NCBI GenBank assembly: GCA_964423925.1
Contig: CAYRGQ010000003.1
Span: 1-64,000 of the forward strand
Origin: CAYRGQ01 sp964423925
GTDB taxonomy: Bacteria; Bacteroidota; Bacteroidia; Sphingobacteriales; Sphingobacteriaceae
DNA: 64,000 nucleotides
Direction of reading: 5' to 3'
Shown here: piece after piece, positions 33,922 to 42,636 of the stretch
Layout: each line of letters begins with the position of its first letter
Numbering within the stretch: position 1 is the first letter of the stretch
Position numbers and translations under genes: made by a program
The notes under the pieces: generated by a model
Databases searched by the model: none
Seen by the model: only the letters and a program-made list of their open reading frames with translations
What the model was told of the DNA's origin: nothing

Positions 33922-34785
33922 CTAACACCGGATAAGACCGCCGACCAACACCGCGACATACTGAAGGATCAACAAGCCGTCCAGCGCCAAGAAATAGTAA
34001 TAGTCGCCCTTACGGTGCTTGGCCTGCCATACCAGTCCTACTGCCCAAGCGCTTACAGCGAGCAATAACACGCGCACGCACATGCCGTATCCGCTCGCCA
34101 GTACCCCGATGCAATGGATGACCAGCAACAGTGTGCTCGCCCACTGGCTAGGCCTTACGCCAATCAAAACCGGCAACGTTCGTAGACCATGCTTTTGATC
34201 CGTCCGCTGGTCGCGAATATCAAACGGTATCGTGATGGCCACTAAAAACAGGAACATCCACCCCGCCAGCTGAAACGCTTGGGCCGCATTCACCGTCCAC
34301 CCCCTAGCGAAAGCCACTAATAGGGGAAGCCCCAAACAAGCCAACACCCAGACCAAAGCGATGTAAAACACTTTGGCGCCGTACAGGCTACGCAAGCCCT
34401 CCCTGTGCCCCTTGCGGCCAATCACAGGCGCATAATATGCGAGGGCGAGCACACCCGCGAACACATAGCCGGTGATGACAGCCGTGCGAAGCCTTGCCAA
34501 CATAACGATCATCCCCAAGACCGCAAGCCCCAGCAAGAGCAGTAATAACGTACGGTTGCGCGAAGACCAGCGAAGCTTGGCATTGCCTTGGGCCGTCCTA
34601 CCTGCCAGCGCCTGCGGAATGCTGTACAACACCATCGTGGAAAGTCCGACAAGCAACATCACGTCCGGCTGCCACGGGAACGATAGCAGCTCAGCGACCA
34701 CTGCCGCCTGCGCGGCGGCACAACAACCAATAAATAAATTGCTGTAGAGCAGAAAATCAAGAAAACGCCGGTTGCGTGGTGCCAT
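33922..34785 (-). CDS. UbiA-like membrane protein
   Basis: This 287-aa polytopic protein has about eight or nine hydrophobic segments. A loop reading IPFDIRDQRTDQKHGLRTLPVLIG resembles the second Asp-rich motif of UbiA prenyltransferases, but the first Asp-rich motif (NDxxDxxxD) is not present where expected (about residues 55-75). It may therefore be a divergent or non-catalytic family member. Its substrate is unknown. It converges on the dehydrogenase gene with a six-base gap. Confidence 0.72.
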   Translation of the reverse strand: MAPRNRRFLDFLLYSNLFIGCCAAAQAAVVAELLSFPWQPDVMLLVGLSTMVLYSIPQALAGRTAQGNAKLRWSSRNRTLLLLLLGLAVLGMIVMLARLRTAVITGYVFAGVLALAYYAPVIGRKGHREGLRSLYGAKVFYIALVWVLACLGLPLLVAFARGWTVNAAQAFQLAGWMFLFLVAITIPFDIRDQRTDQKHGLRTLPVLIGVRPSQWASTLLLVIHCIGVLASGYGMCVRVLLLAVSAWAVGLVWQAKHRKGDYYYFLALDGLLILQYVAVLVGGLIRC

Positions 34786-34991
34786 ACGTGCCGTAGTCTC
34801 GTTAACGCATGAGTCGAACGGCTGCCCATTATCGCTGTCCGTCCGGCTTCAAAGTTCGCTTTCTAAAATAAAGTATGTAAATTTAACGCATTAAATACGA
34901 TTCTCGACGGATTGTCCGCTGTCTCGGCGCATTCCGCCCATTAATCAATTATTAACATTCACTAACATCTAAATTAAGACGCACATTAACC

Positions 34992-36911
34992 ATGAGCTTT
35001 CAAATCAAATCGTTTGAGGAATATCAACAGCAGTACCAAAAGAGTGTTGAGAACCCGGAAGAATTCTGGGCAGGTATCGCTGAGACCTTTTACTGGCGCA
35101 GAAAGTGGAACAAAGTGTTGGACTGGAATTTCAAGGAGCCGAGTATTAAATGGTTTGAAGGCGGAAAGCTGAACATCACCGAAAACTGCTTGGATCGGCA
35201 TATTTACCGCAACGGTGATAAACCAGCCATCGTTTGGGAGCCGAACGAACCCACCGAAGCGCACCGCGTGCTCACCTACAAGCAATTACTGGAAAAAGTG
35301 GAACAGTTTGGCAACGTGCTGAAAAATAATGGCGTCCGAAAGGGCGATCGCGTGTGCTTGTACCTGCCCATGATTCCCGAGCTGGTAATCGCGGTATTGG
35401 CCTGTGCGCGCATTGGCGCGGTGCACTCGGTCGTTTTTGGCGGCTTCTCGGCCCAATCCATCGCGGACCGAATCAATGACGCCGATTGCAAAGTAATTAT
35501 CACGGCCGATGGCGCCTACCGCGGCACGAAACATATCGACCTGAAAGATATCGTCGACGATGCCCTCATGCAGTGCGATTCTGTAGAGCGTGTAATTGTC
35601 ATCACCCGTACCCGTATGCCCGTATCGATGATCAAGGGCCGGGATGTATGGTGGGAAGACGAAATTAAAAAAGTGGAAACGCAAGGGAATCCGCCGTGCC
35701 CCGCGGAGGAGATGGACGCCGAAGATATGCTCTTCATCCTTTATACATCAGGCTCTACGGGCAAACCCAAAGGAGTCGTTCACACCGTCGGTGGATACAT
35801 GGTATACACGGGATACACCTTTGCGAACGTATTCCAGTACCAGCCCGAAGAAGTGTTCTTCTGTACCGCCGACATCGGGTGGATTACCGGGCACTCCTAT
35901 ATTGTCTATGGCCCACTCTCACAGGGCGCTACGTCATTGATTTTTGAGGGCGTGCCCACTTGGCCAGACGCAGGACGCCTGTGGGACATTGTTGACAAGC
36001 ATCAAGTAAACATCCTTTATACGGCGCCTACCGCAATACGCTCGCTAATGGCCGCCGGCGATAGCTACCTGAAAGGCAAGGACTTGAGCTCGATCACCAC
36101 ACTGGGGTCGGTGGGAGAGCCCATCAACGAAGAAGCCTGGCACTGGTACGACAAAAACATTGGCAAGGGAAAGGCCCCCATCGTCGATACCTGGTGGCAG
36201 ACAGAAAACGGTGGGATTATGATTTCGCCGATTGCCAACGTTACACCGACGCGGCCGGGCTACGCCATGTTGCCGCTGCCCGGTGTACAACCTGTGCTGG
36301 TGGATGAAAATGGAGTCGAGCTTAAAGGAAATGGCGTGTCGGGCAACCTCTGCATCAAGTTTCCATGGCCGGGCATGCTACGTACCACGTACGGAGATCA
36401 CGAGCGTTGCAGACTTACGTATTTCTCCACATTTGAGAACATGTATTTCACGGGCGACGGTTGTTTGCGCGACGAGAACGGCCACTACCGGATTACCGGC
36501 CGCGTGGATGACGTGCTCAACGTGTCGGGCCACCGCATCGGCACGGCCGAAGTGGAAAACGCACTCAATATGCACGCGGACGTAATCGAGTCGGCCGTCG
36601 TGGGCTACCCGCACGCGGTTAAAGGACAAGGCATCTACGCCTTCGTCATCGCCAGCGAACACCAAAGCGATCCCGACCTCATGCGTCAGGATATAAACAA
36701 GACGGTTAGCCGGATTATTGGTGCCATCGCCCGCCCAGATAAAATACAATTCGTGAAAGGCCTGCCGAAAACCCGATCCGGCAAAATCATGCGCCGTATC
36801 CTGCGTAAGATTGCCGAAGGGGACACCAGCAACCTAGGCGATACCTCGACCTTGCTAGACCCTAGCATGGTGGACGAGATTATCGCCGGTGCGGAGCAAA
36901 TGCGAGACTAA
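34992..36911 (+). CDS. acs: Acetyl-CoA synthetase
   Basis: Acs activates acetate with ATP and CoA through acetyl-AMP. The 639-aa protein has the AMP-binding core ILYTSGSTGKPKGVVHTVGGY, DIGWITGHSYIVYGPL, the WWQTENGG motif and the C-terminal GRVDDVLNVSGHRIGTAE hinge. The catalytic lysine of PKTRSGKIMRRILR, which is the usual site of regulatory acetylation, is also present. Gene length and the N-terminal ACS domain are normal. It is a single-gene unit closed by a strong terminator. Confidence 0.96.
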   Translation: MSFQIKSFEEYQQQYQKSVENPEEFWAGIAETFYWRRKWNKVLDWNFKEPSIKWFEGGKLNITENCLDRHIYRNGDKPAIVWEPNEPTEAHRVLTYKQLLEKVEQFGNVLKNNGVRKGDRVCLYLPMIPELVIAVLACARIGAVHSVVFGGFSAQSIADRINDADCKVIITADGAYRGTKHIDLKDIVDDALMQCDSVERVIVITRTRMPVSMIKGRDVWWEDEIKKVETQGNPPCPAEEMDAEDMLFILYTSGSTGKPKGVVHTVGGYMVYTGYTFANVFQYQPEEVFFCTADIGWITGHSYIVYGPLSQGATSLIFEGVPTWPDAGRLWDIVDKHQVNILYTAPTAIRSLMAAGDSYLKGKDLSSITTLGSVGEPINEEAWHWYDKNIGKGKAPIVDTWWQTENGGIMISPIANVTPTRPGYAMLPLPGVQPVLVDENGVELKGNGVSGNLCIKFPWPGMLRTTYGDHERCRLTYFSTFENMYFTGDGCLRDENGHYRITGRVDDVLNVSGHRIGTAEVENALNMHADVIESAVVGYPHAVKGQGIYAFVIASEHQSDPDLMRQDINKTVSRIIGAIARPDKIQFVKGLPKTRSGKIMRRILRKIAEGDTSNLGDTSTLLDPSMVDEIIAGAEQMRD

Positions 36912-36930
36912 ACGAGCCGATCCATAGCAA

Positions 36931-36970
36931 AATCCCGCAGCGCAGTATCAGCGCTTGCGGGATCTTTTTT
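36931..36970 (+). terminator. Intrinsic terminator of acs
   Basis: ATCCCGCA-GCGC pairs with GCGC-TTGCGGGAT (one bulge) around a 7-base loop, followed by CTTTTTTATT. It sits 20 bases after the acs stop. Confidence 0.85.
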
Positions 36971-37053
36971 ATTCCAAAAAAAGGGACTTTTTTAACCCCT
37001 GAAATTATTTCGAGTACTTAACGGGTATTTCCCGCAATTTCAAGGCACGGCGC

Positions 37054-37084
37054 TTGCGAGAGTGTAAAACCCACACTATCTTTG
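37054..37084 (+). promoter_or_regulatory. Promoter of a putative small RNA
   Basis: TTG (37054-37056) and TATCTTTG (37077-37084) are separated by 20 bases, the best-spaced Bacteroidota promoter in the window. No gene follows on this strand for over 4 kb; a terminator occurs about 65 bases downstream. Confidence 0.6.
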
Positions 37085-37087
37085 TGC

Positions 37088-37154
37088 CATCATAATTTAG
37101 GTTTATAATTGGTTAGTAAAGGTCTCCATTCTCCCCGTTTGGAGGCTTTTTTTT
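37088..37154 (+). ncRNA. Putative small RNA, about 65 nt
   Basis: A promoter (37054-37084) is followed by about 30 A/T-rich bases and then by an intrinsic terminator: GTCTCCA (37122-37128) pairs with TGGAGGC (37140-37146), followed by eight T. The interval has no reading frame of useful length. The gene downstream is convergent, so this is not a leader or attenuator for a visible gene. The RNA would be antisense to the 3' flank of the GreA-like gene ending at 37190. Its 5' part (TTTAGGTTTATAATTGG) is single-stranded in the simple fold and could pair with targets. Ends are estimated from promoter geometry. Confidence 0.5.
37122..37154 (+). terminator. Intrinsic terminator of the putative small RNA
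   Basis: A 7-bp stem (one G-T pair) with an 11-base C-rich loop is followed directly by an eight-T run (37147-37154). Confidence 0.7.
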
Positions 37155-37189
37155 GCCCCAACTTTTCGCGCCACCACCCCCGATTTCAC

Positions 37190-37654
37190 TTAGAATATCT
37201 CACTGACCACATAAGTAGCCGTGTTATAACGAATGGTGCTGCCGGCCGTGCATCCTACCAATAATCGCCCGATGGGCGAAGAAGGTGACAGGGCGAAGAC
37301 CCGACCATGCTCCGTGTCGAGCATGCCGATGCCAGGACCGAGGAAAAAAATGCCCCGGTCAGTTACGATTACTGCCCCCATGCCCCCTTGCTTCTTGTGC
37401 TCGTCGGCACGGATGGTCTGTAGCACGTGCTTCATCGCTTGCGCCTCCGCTAGCAGGCGTTCATTGCGGTCTATTTCCTGCTGCATCATTTCGCGGTCCG
37501 TTTCGTACTTGTCGCCCGCGCTGCTTTTCGTATCGTCCTGGCTGGCATCACGCGCCGCGGCCAAGGCTTCCTCAGCGGTGACAATACGGGCCTCGACATG
37601 CACAAGGCAGGCTTGCCAGATTGTATCTTTCAGCTGTCGTTGCTTCGTGTTCAT
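37190..37654 (-). CDS. GreA/GreB-like transcription factor family protein
   Basis: The 154-aa protein pairs an N-terminal helical region (about 1-85) with a C-terminal domain containing FALSPSSPIGRLLVGC, close to the GreA/GreB C-terminal domain that binds RNA polymerase. The acidic tip typical of active Gre factors is replaced by DDTKSSAGDKYETDREM. Family members in Bacteroidota are often mislabelled 3-oxoacyl-ACP synthase. Its effect on transcription is unknown. It overlaps the upstream DUF3820 gene by four bases and ends a leftward run of five or six genes. Confidence 0.8.
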   Translation of the reverse strand: MNTKQRQLKDTIWQACLVHVEARIVTAEEALAAARDASQDDTKSSAGDKYETDREMMQQEIDRNERLLAEAQAMKHVLQTIRADEHKKQGGMGAVIVTDRGIFFLGPGIGMLDTEHGRVFALSPSSPIGRLLVGCTAGSTIRYNTATYVVSEIF

Positions 37655-37908
37655 CGCTTTCCGTAGGTTGGAGACATGCCGTTTGTCCTTGGTGCACCCT
37701 GTTTAAGTGGTTTGAGCAAATGTTCCAATCCGTTTAATTTGATCTCGTACATACTAGCCAGCAACACGCCGAGCTTCCCATCAGGGTATCCTTTATTGTT
37801 AAACCAATTCAGGTAGGGTTCCGGGAGGTCGCATAACAGGGTGCCTTTGTACTTTCCAAACGGCATTCGCATGCTCACTAAGGCACGCAAGGTTTCGTGG
37901 GGATCCAT
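37651..37908 (-). CDS. DUF3820 family protein, 85 aa
   Basis: The short soluble protein has the DUF3820 core MRMPFGKYKGTLLCDLPEPYLNWF. The family is thought to be related to putative quorum-sensing or nucleic-acid-associated proteins, but no function is established. I placed the start at MDPHETLRAL (37908), four bases after the GT2 stop; the longer frame would overlap that gene. It is translationally coupled to the GreA-like gene. Confidence 0.82.
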   Translation of the reverse strand: MDPHETLRALVSMRMPFGKYKGTLLCDLPEPYLNWFNNKGYPDGKLGVLLASMYEIKLNGLEHLLKPLKQGAPRTNGMSPTYGKR

Positions 37909-37912
37909 CTCG

Positions 37913-38665
37913 CTAGTCGTTGGTTTTACCGTGCCGCAGGTAGTAGGCGGCCAGGTTAAAGGCAATCACGCCGTGGTTAATTATATTGGGCAATAGCCCG
38001 TAGTGCTTGGTGAAAATACGAAATCGCTCGACCAAGCTTTGCCGATGCCTTTTTTTGGACAAACCGCCTACCAAGTATTTGGCGACCAGCATTCGCGTAT
38101 TGACCGCCCGTTTGGCCTGCTTGGCGGCGCGGATGACCCAATCAATGTCTGCACTAAGCTGGTATTGCGTATCATAACGTCCTACGATGCTACGCCGGAT
38201 ATAAATAGCTTGGTGGCTTACATTCATGCCGTATCGGAAACTTCGCCAGGAGAAACGCTCGGGAACGTGGTGGCGGCGAAGGCCCAAGGACTCCCAGTTG
38301 TCGTCGAACAGCTCGGTCTCGCCGTAGTAAATGTCCGCGCCAGGTTCGGTAGCAAAGATGCGCGCTACGGTGTCGGGGGCATAGATTTCATCCCCCGAAT
38401 TCATGAAAAGTACATAATCTCCCGTGGCCATGGCCAGGCCTTTGTTCATTGCATCGTAGATCCCTTTGTCCGGCTCACTCACCCACTGGCTAATTCTATC
38501 ACTGTATTGCTTGATTACCGCCACGGTTCCGTCGGTAGATCCGCCGTCTACCACCAAGTACTCGATGTGGGGATACGTCTGCCCGACGACAGAGCGGATC
38601 GTCCGCTCAATGTCGCGAGCATTATTATAAACGACGGTGATGACACTCAGCGTAGGTTGTTCCAT
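37913..38665 (-). CDS. Family 2 glycosyltransferase
   Basis: This GT-A fold glycosyltransferase (250 aa) opens with LSVITVVYNNARDIERTIRS, followed by YLVVDGGSTDGTVAVI (nucleotide-sugar binding) and FMNSGDEIY, which provides the DxD-like metal site. The EPDKGIYDAMNKGLAMATGDY segment is typical of the subgroup transferring sugars to surface polysaccharides. It is cytosolic or membrane-associated. Together with the methyltransferase and pyruvyl transferase genes upstream it suggests a cell-surface glycan pathway. Confidence 0.9.
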   Translation of the reverse strand: MEQPTLSVITVVYNNARDIERTIRSVVGQTYPHIEYLVVDGGSTDGTVAVIKQYSDRISQWVSEPDKGIYDAMNKGLAMATGDYVLFMNSGDEIYAPDTVARIFATEPGADIYYGETELFDDNWESLGLRRHHVPERFSWRSFRYGMNVSHQAIYIRRSIVGRYDTQYQLSADIDWVIRAAKQAKRAVNTRMLVAKYLVGGLSKKRHRQSLVERFRIFTKHYGLLPNIINHGVIAFNLAAYYLRHGKTND

Positions 38666-38709
38666 GTATTCCTATTTAGTGGGAGTCAAAGATATCGTTA
38701 TCGAGCGCC

Positions 38710-39462
38710 CTACGCAAGCGCGCGCGCTTCCGCCCCTTCCTTTCGGTTTTCCACCACCAATACGTTATTGTGGTAGAAGTTTTGGTTCTTGGGGAGCAGG
38801 GCGCCAAGGACAATTCCCAACACGTTGATAGGCATCACGAACAGGGGTGTCAGTGCAATACGGACGATCTTGTTTTTCGGGATAATGTGCTGGCATACGT
38901 AGGCCGCCCACATCTGGAAGACCGTCTCGACATAATTTGTCGTTTTGTGCTGTTCCAGCACCTGGAATCCCTTTTGTTGGAGGATATGCGTAATGCCGAA
39001 CGAGGTGTAGCGCGCGAAGTCGTAAGGAATTTCGTGTTCATCCCAGACGAACGGGAGCGTGATCAGCATCTTCCCGTTCGGCTTCAGCACGCGGCGCAAC
39101 TCGTCTAGGATCTCATCCAGGTTGAAAACGTGTTCGAAGACCTCGCTGGAAATTATGCTGTCAAATTCGTTATCGCCAAATGGCAAGGTCTTGCCGTCGT
39201 AGTACACGTCGATGTTTTCGTTGCTATGGTCGTGGCCGCTAACCGCAATATCCGCCCCGATATAGGATGCCACGTCGAACAGCTCGCGATAGGGCTTGCT
39301 GCCACACCCAAAGTCTAGCATCCGCCCGTGCATGTGACCCCGAAAACCTTTCACAGCTCGGTAAAGCCCTCCCCGGATGATAAAAAACGGGTTAAACAAC
39401 ACCCCAAAAAGCGTGGGCTGAAACAGCGAGCGATTGTATTGTTTCTTGAGATAGGCAATCAC
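38710..39462 (-). CDS. SAM-dependent methyltransferase, probably polysaccharide-modifying
   Basis: This class I methyltransferase (250 aa) has the SAM motif MLDFGCGSKPYRELF, a following acidic YIGADIAV, then FDSIISSEVFEHV and LRRVLKPNGKMLITLPF, all typical of methyltransferase domain 11. A hydrophobic C-terminal stretch (about 195-225) suggests membrane association. It begins two bases after the pyruvyl transferase stop, so the two are coupled. Methylation of a sugar residue in a surface polymer is likely but inferred. Confidence 0.88.
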   Translation of the reverse strand: MIAYLKKQYNRSLFQPTLFGVLFNPFFIIRGGLYRAVKGFRGHMHGRMLDFGCGSKPYRELFDVASYIGADIAVSGHDHSNENIDVYYDGKTLPFGDNEFDSIISSEVFEHVFNLDEILDELRRVLKPNGKMLITLPFVWDEHEIPYDFARYTSFGITHILQQKGFQVLEQHKTTNYVETVFQMWAAYVCQHIIPKNKIVRIALTPLFVMPINVLGIVLGALLPKNQNFYHNNVLVVENRKEGAEARALA

Positions 39463-39464
39463 GG

Positions 39465-40436
39465 CTACGACACGTTAGGGGCAAAGCGTGGCGCAGAAAA
39501 CTGGGTCTTCCAACGCTCAATGCTTTTGTGGTCCAAGTATAGTTTCACACTGCTCTCCTCGTGGATACGTTCCTCGAGCAAATCTATCCGCTGCCGCTCC
39601 AATACGTTAAGGGCGATGTCGTTGCGCATTTCAATCGCTCGGTTGTCAATGCCGATAATGACAGCTTTGCGCTTCTTCTGCAGGGCCCGTATGCCCGCGT
39701 GCAGGCGTGTGCCCACGTATTCGCAAGGCTGATTTTCGAGAAACGAATCGAAGGCCGCCAGCTTAGGGGGGATGAACCTAATGTCGGTAGCCAAGCTGTC
39801 GATATAGGCCTTATCCTTCGAGCCTTGTATCCATACGTGCACTTCGCTATAGTTCCGCTTTAGCGTCTCTAGCATGGCTTTGTCCTTTTCGGCATCGCGC
39901 AGGTAATCGGTAATGGTCGTAACGACAATGTCCCTTTTTTTGGGGTTGATCTGCGAACAGTGTGCCTCATCCAATTCCCATACCGTGGGGCAGCCCGTGT
40001 TAACAACATTGCGTATCCCGATTTCCTGGAGCTTGTTAAGCGTATAGTTGTCACGCACCGCGTGCAAGTATTTTCGCGAGAACAGTGTCTTGTACAGCAT
40101 GCGGTTGTACAAGGATACCGGCCGATGCTGGTACTGCCACCATCCAACTCCGAACAAGACGACTTTGTGACGAAGCACGAGTAAGTCTTTCATCGACACG
40201 CGCCATTGCGGCTTACGGAACGTGTTGTTTTTTAGGAGATTTGTGCCGCCTACCAAGGCAGTATCGTACTTACGAAGCCGGGGCAAGTCGAAAGGGTGGA
40301 TGGCAAAGTGCGTCGACAGGTTAATTACGAAATCATCTTCGAATAGCTCGCCCGCCAATCGGTTGACGGCGTCCATGATGATATGGTCTCCCAGATTGGT
40401 TGTCCCGACGGACGTATCGAAAATGATTTTTGGCAT
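39465..40436 (-). CDS. Polysaccharide pyruvyl transferase family protein
   Basis: This GT-B-like pyruvyl transferase (323 aa, PF04230) would add ketal-linked pyruvate from PEP to a polysaccharide. Visible segments include VGTTNLGDHIIMDAVNR, VGGTNLLKNNTF, VLFGVGWWQYQ and the C-terminal YVGTRLHAGIRALQKKRKAVIIGIDNRA, which is the conserved substrate-site region. I chose MPKIIFDTSVG (40436) as the start; the extra residues upstream are unlike the family. It lies between a DeoR-type regulator and the methyltransferase. Confidence 0.88.
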   Translation of the reverse strand: MPKIIFDTSVGTTNLGDHIIMDAVNRLAGELFEDDFVINLSTHFAIHPFDLPRLRKYDTALVGGTNLLKNNTFRKPQWRVSMKDLLVLRHKVVLFGVGWWQYQHRPVSLYNRMLYKTLFSRKYLHAVRDNYTLNKLQEIGIRNVVNTGCPTVWELDEAHCSQINPKKRDIVVTTITDYLRDAEKDKAMLETLKRNYSEVHVWIQGSKDKAYIDSLATDIRFIPPKLAAFDSFLENQPCEYVGTRLHAGIRALQKKRKAVIIGIDNRAIEMRNDIALNVLERQRIDLLEERIHEESSVKLYLDHKSIERWKTQFSAPRFAPNVS

Positions 40437-40510
40437 ATCGAATGGTAAACGGCTATTCGCGGATTCTGTTCGGCACAAAGATACTAAACTCTACATGAGC
40501 GGCGTGCCGG

Positions 40511-41254
40511 CTACACCACTTTGACGACCTTGGCAAAGCCCGCGAGGCTTTTGTGGCTAGGGTCGAGGTCGGTGACGAGATACGAGATCGCGTTGAGGCT
40601 ACACACTTTCATTTTTTGTACGGAGTTCAATTTTTCGGCAATGCTGAGGATCGCGGTTTTGCTCGAGCAGCGGATCATCGCCTTTTTGATCTGCACGACT
40701 TCCCAATCGGAATCCGTCACGCCCTCTTCTACGGAAAGGCTGTTGGTGCCGAGCAGGCAGAGATCGACGCGTATTTCGGAAAGCTGATTGATGACCTGCG
40801 AGCCGATCGTCACGTTCGTATCGCGCGACAGCTTGCCGCCAATCAGGATGACGTCGGCATTGGCCCGTTCGGCAAGTTCCAACGCCACGAGGGGGCTGAT
40901 CGTAAAAAACGTACATTGTAGCGAGGGTGGCACCAGCCGAGCCATCTCGAGCATCGTCGTGCCGCCACCGGCCAACACGGTCATGCCGTTTTGGATCAAC
41001 CCGAATACCTTGGAAGCAATTTGCTTCTTGCTGTCGCGAGCGTAGACATTATTTTCCTGAAAGGGGTACTGAAACGACTTGGAAAGTGCTCCGCCATATA
41101 CCTTCAGCACTTGGCCGTTCTCGGCAAGCTCGTTTAAGTCGCGTCTGATCGTATCTTCCGACACGTTGAGCTGCACACTCAGGTCAGACGATAGCACCTT
41201 GTTGTGCAAGTTGATTTGATGGATGATAAAGGCCTGCCTTTCCTCTTTCAGCAT
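40511..41254 (-). CDS. DeoR/GlpR family transcriptional regulator
   Basis: This 247-aa regulator has an N-terminal helix-turn-helix (about 5-55; LSVQLNVSEDTIRRDLNELAENG) and a C-terminal sugar-phosphate-binding DeoR sensor domain (about 75-230), with VLAGGGTTMLEMARL and the VDLCLLGTNSLSVEEGVTDSD segment. Such proteins respond to phosphorylated sugars. It is about 75 bases upstream of the pyruvyl transferase gene on the same strand and may regulate or belong to the surface glycan operon, although this is not shown by the sequence. Confidence 0.9.
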   Translation of the reverse strand: MLKEERQAFIIHQINLHNKVLSSDLSVQLNVSEDTIRRDLNELAENGQVLKVYGGALSKSFQYPFQENNVYARDSKKQIASKVFGLIQNGMTVLAGGGTTMLEMARLVPPSLQCTFFTISPLVALELAERANADVILIGGKLSRDTNVTIGSQVINQLSEIRVDLCLLGTNSLSVEEGVTDSDWEVVQIKKAMIRCSSKTAILSIAEKLNSVQKMKVCSLNAISYLVTDLDPSHKSLAGFAKVVKVV

Positions 41255-41475
41255 GTCGATCGCTTTTTTTTCGGTAAATATAGGACAATCTGGTTTTCTT
41301 TTGCCCTTCGCGCTGGTTTTTGTTGCTGGGCGACCGCGTGCACCCTCCCACGAACCAAAAACGATGACTCACACCGTCTTGATTGCGATTTAGGCCGCGC
41401 GTGCCTTTTGCCCAAATTCGAAATCTCTACCAAGAATACCAATTCTTTTCCTTATCATTGCACGTAAAATAACTC

Positions 41476-41483
41476 GAATTTTG
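41476..41483 (+). promoter_or_regulatory. -7 box of dnaN
   Basis: GAATTTTG, one mismatch from TAnnTTTG, ends eight bases before the dnaN ATG. A TTG at 41458-41460 is 15 bases upstream, shorter than typical. The transcript would be near-leaderless. Confidence 0.35.
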
Positions 41484-41491
41484 TAACGCTC

Positions 41492-42613
41492 ATGAGGTTT
41501 ATAGTTTCCACGTCGATTCTGCTAAAACAACTGCAAGCAATCAGCGGTGCGTCAAGCACAAACACGGTGCTTCCTATCTTGGAAAATTTTCTGTTTGAGA
41601 TCAAGGACAACATTCTCACGATCTCGGCAACCGACCTGCAAACCAGCATGGTTACATCGTTAGCCATCGAGTCAAAGGAGGAAGGCCGCGTGGCCATGCC
41701 CTCCAAGATACTTATCGAAACCCTTAAAACCCTCCCAGACCAACCGGTAGCATTTTCTATCGATTTGCAAACGCTGGCCGTGGAGATTAGTGCGGGCGAC
41801 GGAAAATATAAGCTAAGCGGCGAGAATGCCGACGAATTCCCCAAAATACCCGTGGTGGAAAACGCGTCGTCCGTTACCATGTCCGCCTCCGTATTAGCCG
41901 AAGCTATTAACAAAACCATATTTGCCGTCAGCAACGACGAGTTGCGCCCGGCTATGTCCGGCGTATTGGTACAGCTGGGCGAGCAGTCGTCCACCTTTGT
42001 GGCTACCGACGCGCACAAACTCGTGCGCTACCGCCGTACCGATATCCACACAGACAAGGCAGCCTCGTTTATTCTGCCCAAAAAGGCGCTGAGCTTGCTC
42101 AAGTCGTCTTTACCCGTAGAAGACGTTGCGGTGACCGTCGACTACAACAATACCAACGCGTTTTTCAAGTTTGACAATATCCGGCTGATCTGTCGACTGA
42201 TCGACGAACGCTACCCCGATTACGAAGCGGTTATTCCGCAGGTGAACCCGAACAAGCTAACGATTGACCGCAGCACCCTGCTCAACTCCCTGCGCCGGGT
42301 GGTCATCTTTGCTAACAAAACAACCCACCAAGTGCGGTTGAAAATTTCGGGCAGCGAACTTCATATCTCGGCCGAAGACCTCGACTTCTCTAATGAGGCG
42401 CACGAGCGTCTCAACTGCCAGTTTGATGGCGATGACATGGAAATAGGGTTCAACGCCCGCTTCCTAATTGAGATGCTCAACAACTTGCAGGGATCCGAGG
42501 TGCGTCTGGAGATGAGCACACCTAACCGGGCGGGCCTGTTGTTGCCTGCAGAAGCGGAGGAAAACGAGGACATCCTCATGCTGGTAATGCCAGTCATGCT
42601 CAACAACGCTTAG
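41492..42613 (+). CDS. dnaN: DNA polymerase III sliding clamp (beta subunit)
   Basis: DnaN forms the dimeric ring that tethers polymerase III to DNA. The 373-aa protein has the three repeated clamp domains (about 1-125, 126-245, 246-373), with the recognisable segments LENFLFEIKDNILTISATDLQ, FVATDAHKLVRYR and the C-terminal LLPAEAEENEDILMLVMPVML that completes the hydrophobic partner-binding pocket. It is cytosolic and essential in known bacteria. It is followed 23 bases later by a DedA gene. dnaA is not in the window. Confidence 0.96.
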   Translation: MRFIVSTSILLKQLQAISGASSTNTVLPILENFLFEIKDNILTISATDLQTSMVTSLAIESKEEGRVAMPSKILIETLKTLPDQPVAFSIDLQTLAVEISAGDGKYKLSGENADEFPKIPVVENASSVTMSASVLAEAINKTIFAVSNDELRPAMSGVLVQLGEQSSTFVATDAHKLVRYRRTDIHTDKAASFILPKKALSLLKSSLPVEDVAVTVDYNNTNAFFKFDNIRLICRLIDERYPDYEAVIPQVNPNKLTIDRSTLLNSLRRVVIFANKTTHQVRLKISGSELHISAEDLDFSNEAHERLNCQFDGDDMEIGFNARFLIEMLNNLQGSEVRLEMSTPNRAGLLLPAEAEENEDILMLVMPVMLNNA

Positions 42614-42636
42614 GCTAGTCCACGACACGCACAACT

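Noticed and set aside
38003..38776. 257-aa plus-strand frame over the GT2 gene
   Set aside because: Shadow of the GT2 gene, which has clear motifs on the minus strand.
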